64,000 nt of DNA, taken from assembly GCA_020634885.1 (NCBI GenBank), contig JACKAW010000005.1, positions 248,001-312,000 of the forward strand. The letters run 5' to 3'. The position numbers and the translations under genes were made by a program. Within the stretch, counting starts at the first letter, position 1, and the number at the start of each line of letters is the position of its first letter. This stretch comes from Anaerolineales bacterium (GTDB lineage Bacteria > Chloroflexota > Anaerolineae > Anaerolineales > Villigracilaceae). A model generated the notes under the pieces. That model searched no databases and was not told the DNA's origin. It saw only the letters and a program-made list of their open reading frames with translations. Shown here piece after piece: positions 15,597 to 24,593 of the stretch.

Positions 15597-18080
15597 ATGA
15601 TGCGATTTGACCGATTTACAGAGAGAGCACAAGAAGCCGCCCAGCGCGCCGCGGAGATCATCCAACGCTATGGGCATAATCAAATTGATACTGAACACAT
15701 CCTGCTGGCGCTCATCGAACAGCCGGGCGGGGTGATTCCGCAAATTTTGGAAAAACTGAATATCAGCGCTCAGGCGCTCACCGAACGTTTGGATGCCACC
15801 CTGCGCGCCAGCCCCAAAGCCAATATTTTTGGCGGCGGCGCTGGACAAATTTTCATCACCCCCCGCGTCAAGCGGATCATCGACCTTGCCAACGAAGAAG
15901 CCAATCGCCTCAAAGATGAATACATTTCAACTGAACATATCTTTTTGGCAATTCTCACCGAACGCAATACCCCTGCCGCCCGTATTTTGGAATCGGCGGG
16001 ACTCACACGAGACCGGGTCTACGATGCCGTTCAAGACCTGCGCGGCGGACAACGCGTGACCGACCCGCAAGCAGAGACTAAATATCGTACCCTCGAAAAG
16101 TACTCGCGTGACCTGACCCAGCTTGCTCGTGAAGGCAAACTCGACCCTGTGATCGGGCGTGATAACGAGATCATGCGCCTCATTCAAATTCTTTCACGCC
16201 GCACAAAGAACAACCCGGTTCTTATTGGCGAAGCGGGTGTGGGCAAGACCGCTATTGCAGAGGGGTTGGCGCAGAAGATCGCCACCAACGATGTGCCCGA
16301 GATCCTCTCAGGGAAACGTGTGGTTGCTCTCGATTTGGGTGCGATGATTGCCGGGTCCAGATTTAGAGGCGAGTTTGAAGAACGCCTCAAAGCGATCATG
16401 GAAGAAGTCCAACGCGCAAAGGGTGACGTCATTTTGATGATCGACGAACTGCATACCGTCGTCGGTGCAGGAGCAGCCCAGGGTGCGATGGATGCGAGCA
16501 ATATGCTCAAGCCTGCGCTTGCCCGTGGTGAATTGCAGTGCATTGGCGCAACCACGCTGGATGAGTTCCACAAACACATTGAGAAAGATGCCGCACTGGA
16601 GCGCCGCTTCGCGCCCATCTATGTGGATGAACCGAGTGTCGAAGACACCATCAAAATGTTGCACGGACTGCGCGACCGCTACGAAGCCCATCATAAAGTA
16701 CGCTTTTCCGATGAGGCGCTTGAAGCCGCTGCCCATCTATCCGAACGCTATGTGACAGACCGCCACCTGCCAGATAAAGCCATCGACCTGATGGACGAAG
16801 CTGCTGCAAAACTGCGTGTGGCGCTTTACTCCATGCCGCCTGATCTCAAATCACTGAAAACCGAAATTGATAAACTTGCCGCAGAAGAAGAACAGGCGGG
16901 ATTGGAACGTGATTACGAACGCGCCGCGCAAAAGAAAGCGGAACGTCTGCGCCTCGACCAGGAATACAACGGCAAACGTGACCACTGGGAAGCCGAGCAT
17001 CACCTTGATGAAGTGGTGGACGTGAATGATATTGCCGCCGTCGTCCATCAGTGGACGGGTATTCCCGTGACACAGATGCTCGAAACTGAATCGGAAAAGC
17101 TCTTGCACATGGAAGCTCGTTTGCATGAGCGCATCATCGGGCAGGAAGAAGCCATCCACGCCATCTCCGATGCCATCCGCCGCGCACGTTCTGGTTTGAA
17201 AGACCCCGCCCGCCCCATTGGTTCGTTCATTTTCATTGGACCTTCTGGCGTGGGTAAGACTGAGCTTGCAAAAGCCCTCGCGTGGTTCATGTTCGATGAC
17301 GAAGATGCGATGGTTCGTGTGGATATGTCCGAGTATCGTGAACAGCATACCGTCTCGCGTCTTTTTGGCGCCCCTCCCGGGTACGTCGGCTACGAAGAAG
17401 GCGGTCAACTTACCGAAGCCGTGCGCCGCAGACCCTACCGCGTGGTGCTTTTCGACGAGATCGAAAAAGCCCACCCCGAAGTGTGGAACGCCCTGCTCCA
17501 AATTTTGGATGATGGACGCCTCACCGATGGTCAGGGCAATGTGGTGGATTTCCGCAACACGGTTCTTATCATGACCTCGAACCTGGGCACTGAATACGTG
17601 AGAAAAGGCGGCACCCTCGGCTTTTTATCAGGCAAGGCAGATAGCTCAGAGCGTGAATCGCACGATAAGATCGATAAAGCGCTCAAAGCTGCCTTCCGCC
17701 CTGAGTTCCTCAACCGTATTGATGAGATCATCATGTTCTCTCCGCTTTCGCTGGAAGAAATGGAACAGATCGTTGTGCTGCAAATGAAAGAAGTGCAAGA
17801 CCGCCTCAACACTTACAATATTGCGGTTCAACTTACAGATGCCGCCTGCTCCTGGCTGGCAAAAGAAGGCTATGACCCGGCGTTTGGCGCACGTCCGCTG
17901 CGACGGGCAATACAGAAATATTTGGAAAGCCCGCTTTCAAAAGAATTACTTGGCGGTAACTTCAAAGAAGGCGCCGAAGTGGTGGTGGATGTGGACGAGA
18001 AAGAAAACAAGATCGTATTTACTTCCATCACTCCAAATGTTGGAAAAAAGAAAAACTCAAAACAGGAAATTGAAGCGTAA
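15597..18080 (+). CDS. clpC: ATP-dependent Clp protease ATP-binding subunit ClpC
   Basis: 827 residues. Two Clp_N repeats (about 1-150), first AAA+ module with Walker A GEAGVGKT near 211, a middle domain (about 400-470) of the short ClpC size rather than the long ClpB coil, and second AAA+ module with GPSGVGKT near 548 and VVLFDEIEKAHPEVWNALLQ. This hexameric unfoldase feeds substrates into the ClpP protease. The start may be ATG 15597 or 15600 (GAGGAA 8-11 nt upstream). No ctsR, mcsA or mcsB genes are adjacent, so the Gram-positive clpC operon structure is not kept. Confidence 0.93.
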   Translation: MMRFDRFTERAQEAAQRAAEIIQRYGHNQIDTEHILLALIEQPGGVIPQILEKLNISAQALTERLDATLRASPKANIFGGGAGQIFITPRVKRIIDLANEEANRLKDEYISTEHIFLAILTERNTPAARILESAGLTRDRVYDAVQDLRGGQRVTDPQAETKYRTLEKYSRDLTQLAREGKLDPVIGRDNEIMRLIQILSRRTKNNPVLIGEAGVGKTAIAEGLAQKIATNDVPEILSGKRVVALDLGAMIAGSRFRGEFEERLKAIMEEVQRAKGDVILMIDELHTVVGAGAAQGAMDASNMLKPALARGELQCIGATTLDEFHKHIEKDAALERRFAPIYVDEPSVEDTIKMLHGLRDRYEAHHKVRFSDEALEAAAHLSERYVTDRHLPDKAIDLMDEAAAKLRVALYSMPPDLKSLKTEIDKLAAEEEQAGLERDYERAAQKKAERLRLDQEYNGKRDHWEAEHHLDEVVDVNDIAAVVHQWTGIPVTQMLETESEKLLHMEARLHERIIGQEEAIHAISDAIRRARSGLKDPARPIGSFIFIGPSGVGKTELAKALAWFMFDDEDAMVRVDMSEYREQHTVSRLFGAPPGYVGYEEGGQLTEAVRRRPYRVVLFDEIEKAHPEVWNALLQILDDGRLTDGQGNVVDFRNTVLIMTSNLGTEYVRKGGTLGFLSGKADSSERESHDKIDKALKAAFRPEFLNRIDEIIMFSPLSLEEMEQIVVLQMKEVQDRLNTYNIAVQLTDAACSWLAKEGYDPAFGARPLRRAIQKYLESPLSKELLGGNFKEGAEVVVDVDEKENKIVFTSITPNVGKKKNSKQEIEA

Positions 18081-18085
18081 CAGAA

Positions 18086-18119
18086 ACAGCGCGGGCAAAT
18101 TTGCCCGCGCTGTGTTTTT
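18086..18119 (+). terminator. Rho-independent terminator after clpC
   Basis: A perfect 14-bp palindrome (18086-18113) followed by GTTTTT. Confidence 0.88.
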
Positions 18120-18192
18120 AGCACTTTCTTCCTAATCCCGTTTTCAGCCGTTGGGGGTATTATCAGGCAATCTTTTTACCAAAGGAAATATC

Positions 18193-20199
18193 ATGGAAAC
18201 CCCTGAAAAAAAATCATCTGGCTCCACAATGGGAATTGTGATCGGTATATTTGTGCTGTTATGCTGCTTATGCCTGATCGTCCTCGGCATGGGCGGGTAT
18301 GCATATTACACGTTTATGCAGACCGCTCCCATGGGAGATTTTCCCGCCTTCCCTTCCAATGAACCGACCGTTGTTCCACAGATCGAACGCCCTGAGACGG
18401 GTTCTGTCACAAATGAAACCGTACTCACTCTTGAAAACACCATCGTCCCAGTGAATGACCCGCGCGAACTCGCCTGCCGGTTGGACGGCAAATGCGGCGT
18501 CCCCGAAGTCATGGCAGAATCTGCTGCACCGCGTCTGGTGGGTGATAGGGATAACTTCTGGGTGCATGATCTCGATACGAACAAAAATAATGAGGTGTCT
18601 GCCACCTTGCGCTACATCACCCCGCATGTGTACTTTTGGGTGCAAGACGGTTTGGATATAGAAGAAAGTGAAATGAAGGCATTGGTGGATACCTTTGAGA
18701 ACGAGATGTACCCCACCAATCGTGAATTCTTCGGCAGCGAATGGTCACCCGGTATTGATGGCGATGAGCATATCTATATTCTTTACTCGCGCGGTTTGGG
18801 CTTTTCGGTGGCGGGCTATTTCTCTTCCTCCGATTCAACCCACCCCATGATTCAGGAATATTCCAATTCGCATGAAATGTTCCTCTTCAATGCTGATAAC
18901 ACCCCGCTGGGCGGTGATTATGCGTATGCGGTTCTTGCTCACGAATTCCAGCACATGATTCACTGGAATAATGACTTGAACGAAACCTCATGGCTGAATG
19001 AAGGTTCCTCTGAATTGGCGGTACTGCTCAACGGCTATAACACCGGCGGCTTTGACTCGCTTTATATCTCCAACCCAGACCTGCAATTGAACGACTGGCC
19101 CAACGACCAGAACGCCACCTCACCCCATTACGGCGCGGGCTTCCTGTTTATGACCTACTTCCTCGACCGTTTTGGAGAAGAGGCTACCCAGGCTCTGGTG
19201 AAAGACCCCGCTAATGGGCTTGATAGTGTGGATCATGTTCTTACCGAGGTTAATGCCACCGATGCACTTACCGGTCAGCCCATCACCGCCGATGATTTTG
19301 TGATGGATTGGATGTTGACCAACTTCCTGCTCGATCCTTCCATTGCTGATGGGCGCTATGTGTATACCAACTACCCAGCCGCGCGCCGCGCCTCGGCAAC
19401 TGAAACGTTTTACACCTGTCCGCAGGAACCGGTCTTACGCACAGTGAATCAATACGGCGCGGACTATATTGCCATTGAATGTGCCGGAGATTACACGATC
19501 AACTTCACCGGCTCAACCGTGACCGGGTTGCTGCCCGCTGCCCCCCATTCTGGGGACTACGCCTTTTGGTCGAACAAGGGCGACGAATCTAATATGACCC
19601 TGACCCGTGAATTCGATTTCACCAGCGTAAGCGGACCGATTGAACTGTCGTTCCAAACCTGGTACGACATTGAAGAGGATTGGGATTATGTGTATGTAGA
19701 AGTTTCTGAAGACGGCGAAACCTGGCAAATTCTCACCACACCTTCGGGCACTGGCACCGACCCCAGCGGAAATTCCTATGGCTGGGGCTATACTGGCGTG
19801 ACGAATGGCTGGAAGGAAGAGGCTGTTGACCTTTCGGATTATGCGGGCAAGAAGGTCTTCATCCGTTTTGAATACATCACCGATGCGGCAGTCAATGGAG
19901 AAGGCTTCATGGTAGATGATGTTCGGGTTGAAGCGGCAGGCTACTCGTCCGATTTTGAGGCGGATGACGGTGGTTGGGAGGCGCAGGGGTTTGCGCGCAT
20001 CCAGAATATTCTGCCGCAGACCTTCCGTCTGGCGTTGATCCGTTCCGGCGATTCGAGTGTTACGATGATTCCGCTTAATGACGACCAGACGGCGGAGATA
20101 TCTATTTCGCTGAATTCTGGCGAAACTGCTTATTTGGTGGTGACGGGCACAACCCGTTTTACACGCGAGCTGGCTTCTTACCAGATCGAAATTCGATAG
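18193..20199 (+). CDS. Membrane-anchored M6-like metallopeptidase
   Basis: 668 residues from ATG 18193 (AAAGGAA upstream); the in-frame upstream start at 18151 has no such site. A short cytoplasmic tail and one membrane helix (about residues 13-38) anchor it, with the rest outside. The metal site is HEFQHMIHW at 250-258, followed by NETSWLNEGSSELA, resembling immune-inhibitor-A/M6-type peptidases. Residues about 450-600 hold a MAM/concanavalin-like module (YAFWSNKGDESNMTLTREFD, later FMVDDVRVE), and the C-terminus looks like a small beta domain. A strong terminator follows. Confidence 0.8.
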   Translation: METPEKKSSGSTMGIVIGIFVLLCCLCLIVLGMGGYAYYTFMQTAPMGDFPAFPSNEPTVVPQIERPETGSVTNETVLTLENTIVPVNDPRELACRLDGKCGVPEVMAESAAPRLVGDRDNFWVHDLDTNKNNEVSATLRYITPHVYFWVQDGLDIEESEMKALVDTFENEMYPTNREFFGSEWSPGIDGDEHIYILYSRGLGFSVAGYFSSSDSTHPMIQEYSNSHEMFLFNADNTPLGGDYAYAVLAHEFQHMIHWNNDLNETSWLNEGSSELAVLLNGYNTGGFDSLYISNPDLQLNDWPNDQNATSPHYGAGFLFMTYFLDRFGEEATQALVKDPANGLDSVDHVLTEVNATDALTGQPITADDFVMDWMLTNFLLDPSIADGRYVYTNYPAARRASATETFYTCPQEPVLRTVNQYGADYIAIECAGDYTINFTGSTVTGLLPAAPHSGDYAFWSNKGDESNMTLTREFDFTSVSGPIELSFQTWYDIEEDWDYVYVEVSEDGETWQILTTPSGTGTDPSGNSYGWGYTGVTNGWKEEAVDLSDYAGKKVFIRFEYITDAAVNGEGFMVDDVRVEAAGYSSDFEADDGGWEAQGFARIQNILPQTFRLALIRSGDSSVTMIPLNDDQTAEISISLNSGETAYLVVTGTTRFTRELASYQIEIR

Positions 20200-20200
20200 T

Positions 20201-20237
20201 ATGAAAACGGCGCAGGAGAACCCTGCGCCGTTTTCAT
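20201..20237 (+). terminator. Hairpin terminator after the M6-like peptidase gene
   Basis: Perfect 16-bp arms (20201-20216 and 20222-20237), GC-rich at the tip and ending TTTT. Confidence 0.85.
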
Positions 20238-20313
20238 TTAAGAGGTGAAACTCAAATGTCTTGCAAAATTGCAATTTTTTGTATGAAAAACCTGCCTTAT
20301 AATTTTGCTGCGC

Positions 20314-23300
20314 ATGGGTAATATTTTCACGCCGTCCAAAACTCGCAAGACCATTGCTGTGTTGAATTCACAGTTGAACCGAACTTGGGGGAGTGAGTTC
20401 ATGAGGGGTGTGCTGGAACGCGCTCGTGAAGCGGATGTGAATGTGATTGCATTCGTGGGCGGTGAGCCGGTTGGGTTGGAGAGACCGGAGGGTGAGGGGA
20501 ATTCGTACGGTTTGTATGATCTGGTCAACCCTGGGCAGTTTGATGGCATGATCGTCTCGGCAGACCTTACGCATGGGTTAACCCCGTCTGAAATTGAAAA
20601 TTTTTGCAATTATCTAAAGCCCACTCCATTGGTGGGTTGTTCCATCCCTGTGCCTGCGATCTCTTCTGTTTCCACGGATAATGAAAACGGAATTCGGGAG
20701 ATCGTGCGGCATCTGATCGATGTTCACAAATACGAACGGATCGCTTTTGTGCGTGGACCTAAAGGGCAGCTTGAAGCAGATCAGCGTTACAACGCCTTTG
20801 TAGAAGAGTTGAATGCGCGCCGTATTCGTTTCGATGAACACCTGGTTGCCGATGGTGATTTTTCGGTGGAAAGCGGGCGGGTTGCGGTTCAGACGCTTTT
20901 GGATGAACGCGGCATGGCATTGGAGGCGATTGTATGCGCCAATGACCGTATGGCGTTTGGTGTGTTGGAAGAACTTCAGCAGCGCGGCATTCATGTGCCT
21001 GAAAAGATCGCTGTCACCGGCTTTGATGATGTGAACGAGGCGCAGTCTTTGGGTGTGCCTTTAACAACTGTGCGGCAATCTTTTTACGAATCTGGAAAAC
21101 AATCCTTTGATCTTTTGATGAAACGCATCGAAGGGCATGATGCTGAAAACGTATTGCTGCCATCTGAGTTGGTGGTGCGTTGGTCATGCGGGTGTCTGCC
21201 TGAATGTATTGATCAAGCTGTCATCCATCCGCGTGAGGTGGCGCATACCGGTCGTTTGGAAAATAAGCGTACCGCTGCCATAAAATCCTTGGTGAAGGCG
21301 GCTGGTATTCCTGAAAATGAAGCGGATAAAGAGCAGTACACCCTGGTCTTTGGCAAGGCGTGGGATGCCTTCCTTACCGCCTTGCGAGAAGATGGAAAAG
21401 GGGATGATTTTCTAAAAACAGTTCAAGGTATCGTTGAACTCCTTCAAAAACACGGTTACGATTTTTACATCTGGCAAAATGTGCTTTCCACTTTTCGCAG
21501 ATACGCCTTGGGAGGCATATCAAGCAATACGACCACCCTGCACGCAGAAAACCTTTTTCAGCAGGCGCGTATGTTGGTGGGCGAGCTTTCACAGCGGGCA
21601 CAGGCGTTCAGTCGTTTGCAATTGGTAAAACAGGAGGAGTTGCTCAATGCCTTCAGTTTCTCCATGGCATCTGCTGTGACCTTTGACTCCATTGGCGAGG
21701 CGATTTCAAAACATTTTGATTCTTTCGATATTCGGCGTTGGTATGTCATGTATTACGGCGAAACCAATACCCCCGGCTCTGTTTCCGCGCCGCCGCCCAA
21801 GAACTATCGGCTGTTGATGCAATATGATAACCGGCAGTTTAGTATGCCAACCGAGCGTTCGAGCCTGGCAACCGGCAGGTTAACTCCGCGCGGCAAGCCT
21901 GTGATCGACTACCGCCACGATGCAGTGGTCATGCCGCTTTCTCTGGCAAGCAACCGTTTCGGTTTTATGTGGACGGAAATGGGACCGGATGATTGGGATG
22001 TGTATGTGCGTGTACGCAACCTGCTTTCTTCCGCATTGTTACGCACCATGCTGGTGAATCAACGTGAGGCGGCACAGCGCGAAGCGGAAAAGACCGCAGT
22101 TGTAAATGCCCAGCTTTTCGCGGCAGAACAGGAACGGCGTCGCGGCGCTGAGGCGCTGACTCGTGCCCTGCGGCAACTGGCATCGCTCAAAACCGTTGAA
22201 GAATTGCCCGAACAGATACTTGACCAGTTGGGTCAGATCATACCCTACAACCGCGGGGCGCTCTTCATGGAAGATGTGAATGGGGAACCCGTGCTTCAGG
22301 CACATCGTGGAATGCCAAAAGACGCGGATATGTCCACTTTTCAATTGCGTTATAAAGGCAATAGCCTCTATACTGCCGTTACCCGTAAAGGCGAAACGCT
22401 TCTTGTAAAAGATGTTGCCGCGGCGGAACAATGGTCGCAGCCAGACTGGCTTCCGCGTGATTATTCCTGGATGGGTGTGCCGCTGTACTTGAAGGATAAT
22501 GTGGTGGGGTTGCTAATGGTCAGCCGTGCAAAATCACCATTCACCGAAGATGACGGCTTGCTTGCCACCACCTTTGCCTTGCAAGCCACCGTGGCTCTTG
22601 AAAATTCACGCTTGTATCACGAAGTGACCGGCATCAGCCAGATGATGGAACGCATGATCTCGGAACGTGTGGAAGAGTTGAATAAAGCCTACGCCACACT
22701 TGAGAAACACGATAAGAACAAAGCCGCCTTTATTCAAGTGGCGGCACATGAACTTCGCACGCCGCTTACGGTGATAAAAGGCTTTCTCGGTATTTTGCAA
22801 ATGGATGAAGCCGTCAAGAAAAGTTCCATGCTTTCCGATGCCATTGATGGAGTAAGACGCGGCACCGACCGCCTGCACCAAATTGTGAATAGTATGCTCG
22901 ACGTGGTACGGCTTGATAATCAGGTCATCGTTCCGCATGTTGAATCGGTCAGTTTGGGATTGATCTTGCGGCTGATCTACAAGGATTATGTAGAAGACCT
23001 TGCGGCTCGAAACCTGACCATGACATTGGACGACAGCATCAAGACAGTTCCCCCGCTGTTGGCTGATTCTGAACTGCTGAAGAAGGCGCTCGACCAGGTC
23101 ATCGTCAACGCCATAAAATTTACACCTGATGGCGGCTCAATAGATATCTCTGCCCGTGTGATGGAAGATCCCAAACGCGGCAAAGTGGCAGAGATCATGG
23201 TTAAAGATACCGGCATTGGCATAGACCCCGAACATCACAAGGTTATTTTTGAAAAGTTGTATCAATTGGGCGAGGTGCAATTGCATTCATCCAGCCGCAC

Positions 23301-23454
23301 CAATTACAAAGGCGGCGGCGCGGGGCTGGGGCTTGCCATTGCCTCCGGTATTGTCCGCGCTTTGCAGGGATACATATGGGTGGAAAGCACCGGCAAGGAC
23401 GAAGAAAAATTCCCCGGCAGTACCTTCTTCATCCGCCTGCCATTGATGAAGTAA
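20314..23454 (+). CDS. LacI-type ligand-binding domain fused to GAF and histidine kinase
   Basis: 1046 residues, no signal peptide and no membrane helix, so cytosolic. Residues about 10-285 match the sugar-binding fold of LacI/GalR regulators (ISSVSTDNENGIREIVRHL; IVCANDRMAFGVLEEL; VTGFDDVNEAQSLGVPLTTV) but without the DNA-binding headpiece. It ends in WSCGCLPEC (290-298), a Cys motif seen in similar sensor fusions. A helical linker and a divergent sensor-like region (about 430-600) follow, then a GAF domain (about 620-760), a coiled coil, and HisKA/HATPase with phospho-His812 (AAHELRTPL), VIVNAIKFTPDGG and KGGGAGLGLAIA. No response regulator is adjacent. TATAAT ends 10 nt before the ATG. Confidence 0.88.
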   Translation: MGNIFTPSKTRKTIAVLNSQLNRTWGSEFMRGVLERAREADVNVIAFVGGEPVGLERPEGEGNSYGLYDLVNPGQFDGMIVSADLTHGLTPSEIENFCNYLKPTPLVGCSIPVPAISSVSTDNENGIREIVRHLIDVHKYERIAFVRGPKGQLEADQRYNAFVEELNARRIRFDEHLVADGDFSVESGRVAVQTLLDERGMALEAIVCANDRMAFGVLEELQQRGIHVPEKIAVTGFDDVNEAQSLGVPLTTVRQSFYESGKQSFDLLMKRIEGHDAENVLLPSELVVRWSCGCLPECIDQAVIHPREVAHTGRLENKRTAAIKSLVKAAGIPENEADKEQYTLVFGKAWDAFLTALREDGKGDDFLKTVQGIVELLQKHGYDFYIWQNVLSTFRRYALGGISSNTTTLHAENLFQQARMLVGELSQRAQAFSRLQLVKQEELLNAFSFSMASAVTFDSIGEAISKHFDSFDIRRWYVMYYGETNTPGSVSAPPPKNYRLLMQYDNRQFSMPTERSSLATGRLTPRGKPVIDYRHDAVVMPLSLASNRFGFMWTEMGPDDWDVYVRVRNLLSSALLRTMLVNQREAAQREAEKTAVVNAQLFAAEQERRRGAEALTRALRQLASLKTVEELPEQILDQLGQIIPYNRGALFMEDVNGEPVLQAHRGMPKDADMSTFQLRYKGNSLYTAVTRKGETLLVKDVAAAEQWSQPDWLPRDYSWMGVPLYLKDNVVGLLMVSRAKSPFTEDDGLLATTFALQATVALENSRLYHEVTGISQMMERMISERVEELNKAYATLEKHDKNKAAFIQVAAHELRTPLTVIKGFLGILQMDEAVKKSSMLSDAIDGVRRGTDRLHQIVNSMLDVVRLDNQVIVPHVESVSLGLILRLIYKDYVEDLAARNLTMTLDDSIKTVPPLLADSELLKKALDQVIVNAIKFTPDGGSIDISARVMEDPKRGKVAEIMVKDTGIGIDPEHHKVIFEKLYQLGEVQLHSSSRTNYKGGGAGLGLAIASGIVRALQGYIWVESTGKDEEKFPGSTFFIRLPLMK

Positions 23455-23476
23455 TACTGTTCGTCTTATATTAACC

Positions 23477-23510
23477 AACAACGCGCTCCATTTGGAGCGC
23501 GTTGTTTTGT
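23477..23510 (+). terminator. Terminator after the sensor kinase gene
   Basis: 14-bp perfect palindrome arms rich in GCGC (23477-23490 and 23493-23506), then TTG-T. The same stem could also serve the minus-strand gene ending at 23576. Confidence 0.8.
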
Positions 23511-23575
23511 GTAGCCGCCATCTTGCGAAATTCTTGCAAATATAAAATGGCTTCAGAAGTTATTCCGCAAGCGGT

Positions 23576-24478
23576 CTATTTCATCTTTTCCCTAAAATCA
23601 TAAATCCCGTTATTCACCGCCCACTTTGCCTTGCACGAGGGACAAAGAACATGGTCGGCATTCGCCTGCAAACCGCCGCTGCCGCAATCGGGGCACTTGA
23701 ACAGGTCGAGTACATTCAGCGGAATATCCGCCTGCGGGCTGCCGGGCAGCACAGCTTTGACAAACACGCTTGGCGTAAATTGGAAGAGCGCCCCTGTCGG
23801 CTGAAAGAGACCATCCAAACCGGCGAGTAGGCTGGTGGGTATCAATCGCTTGAGCAAACCCAGCCGGAAGTGAGAAACGGTCAACATTTTTTCGAGAGAA
23901 AAGCCGAGTTCGCCCAGCCATTGCCGAATGGCTTTGGGGTGAAAGTCAAAATTCAACTCTACAAATTCCACTGGTTCCAATGTGAAAGGATTCCAACTCT
24001 GTTTGCCGAGCCAGTAGCGCAAAATGGCTTTGAGGTTTAATTTATTGGCAAATTCAAGGATGAACGTTGCCCCAGGTTGAAGCGTTGCCTTAATTTGCGC
24101 CAACGCTTTTGGGGCATCTGCCATGTGGTGCAGCACACGGATCATTGTCGCGCCATCGAACATGCCAGCTTTGAACGGCAGGCGGTACACATCTGCCGCC
24201 ACATAAATATATTTTTCAGAATTTCCAAGCCGTTCCTGTGCCTGCGCCAGTTGAGTGGTCGAATAGTCCAACACCACAATGCGGTCAAAACCGGCGTAAC
24301 GCGGCGTATTGCGTCCGGCGCCAGCGCCAAGTTCCAGCATCAATTTTCCGCTTTTGGGCAGCATACGCTTTAGGGCAATGGCTTCGGCGCGGTCTTCATA
24401 GGCACGCCCACCCTGCTCCCAAAAGGATTGCTGGTAGTCGGAACCTTCGTAATTACAAACGGGGGGAGTAGTAGTCAT
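23576..24478 (-). CDS. Class I SAM methyltransferase with C-terminal zinc ribbon
   Basis: 300 residues. SAM motif I LMLELGAGAGRNTPRY near residue 46, then VVLDYSTTQLAQA (motif II) and DGATMIRVLHHMADAPKALA (motif IV), as in UbiE/COQ5-like enzymes. The last 45 residues carry FKCPDCGSGG and DHVLCPSCKAKWAV, two CxxC knuckles of a Trm112-like zinc ribbon, fused here instead of being a separate subunit. The substrate is unknown; the adjacent UDP-glucose dehydrogenase suggests glycan or lipid modification. The start is preceded by a TAG/CTA tandem repeat and has no Shine-Dalgarno. Confidence 0.82.
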   Translation of the reverse strand: MTTTPPVCNYEGSDYQQSFWEQGGRAYEDRAEAIALKRMLPKSGKLMLELGAGAGRNTPRYAGFDRIVVLDYSTTQLAQAQERLGNSEKYIYVAADVYRLPFKAGMFDGATMIRVLHHMADAPKALAQIKATLQPGATFILEFANKLNLKAILRYWLGKQSWNPFTLEPVEFVELNFDFHPKAIRQWLGELGFSLEKMLTVSHFRLGLLKRLIPTSLLAGLDGLFQPTGALFQFTPSVFVKAVLPGSPQADIPLNVLDLFKCPDCGSGGLQANADHVLCPSCKAKWAVNNGIYDFREKMK

Positions 24479-24593
24479 GTAGTTAGGTAGTAGGTAGGTA
24501 GTCGAGTAGTAAAACGTTTGGTAGCTGGATGTTCAGATAATACCAACCATCCAACTACCAAACTATAAAACTAACGCACTATCAAACTAACGC
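24479..24593. repeat. Tandem 7/8-bp repeat cluster and large imperfect hairpin
   Basis: The right part has five 8-bp units ACTACCAA, ACTATAAA, ACTAACGC, ACTATCAA, ACTAACGC (24554-24593), which run into the last codons of the dehydrogenase gene. The left part (24479-24510) is a TAG-rich counterpart. 24516-24531 and 24548-24563 pair over 15 of 16 bases. The whole gap between the two minus-strand genes is made of this. Confidence 0.65.

Noticed and set aside
16851..17501. Minus-strand open frame (216 codons) opposite clpC
   Set aside because: Mirror of conserved ATPase motifs; no ribosome site.
19513..20274. Minus-strand open frame (253 codons) opposite the M6-like peptidase gene
   Set aside because: No start signal, no recognisable domain; the plus-strand gene has clear motifs.
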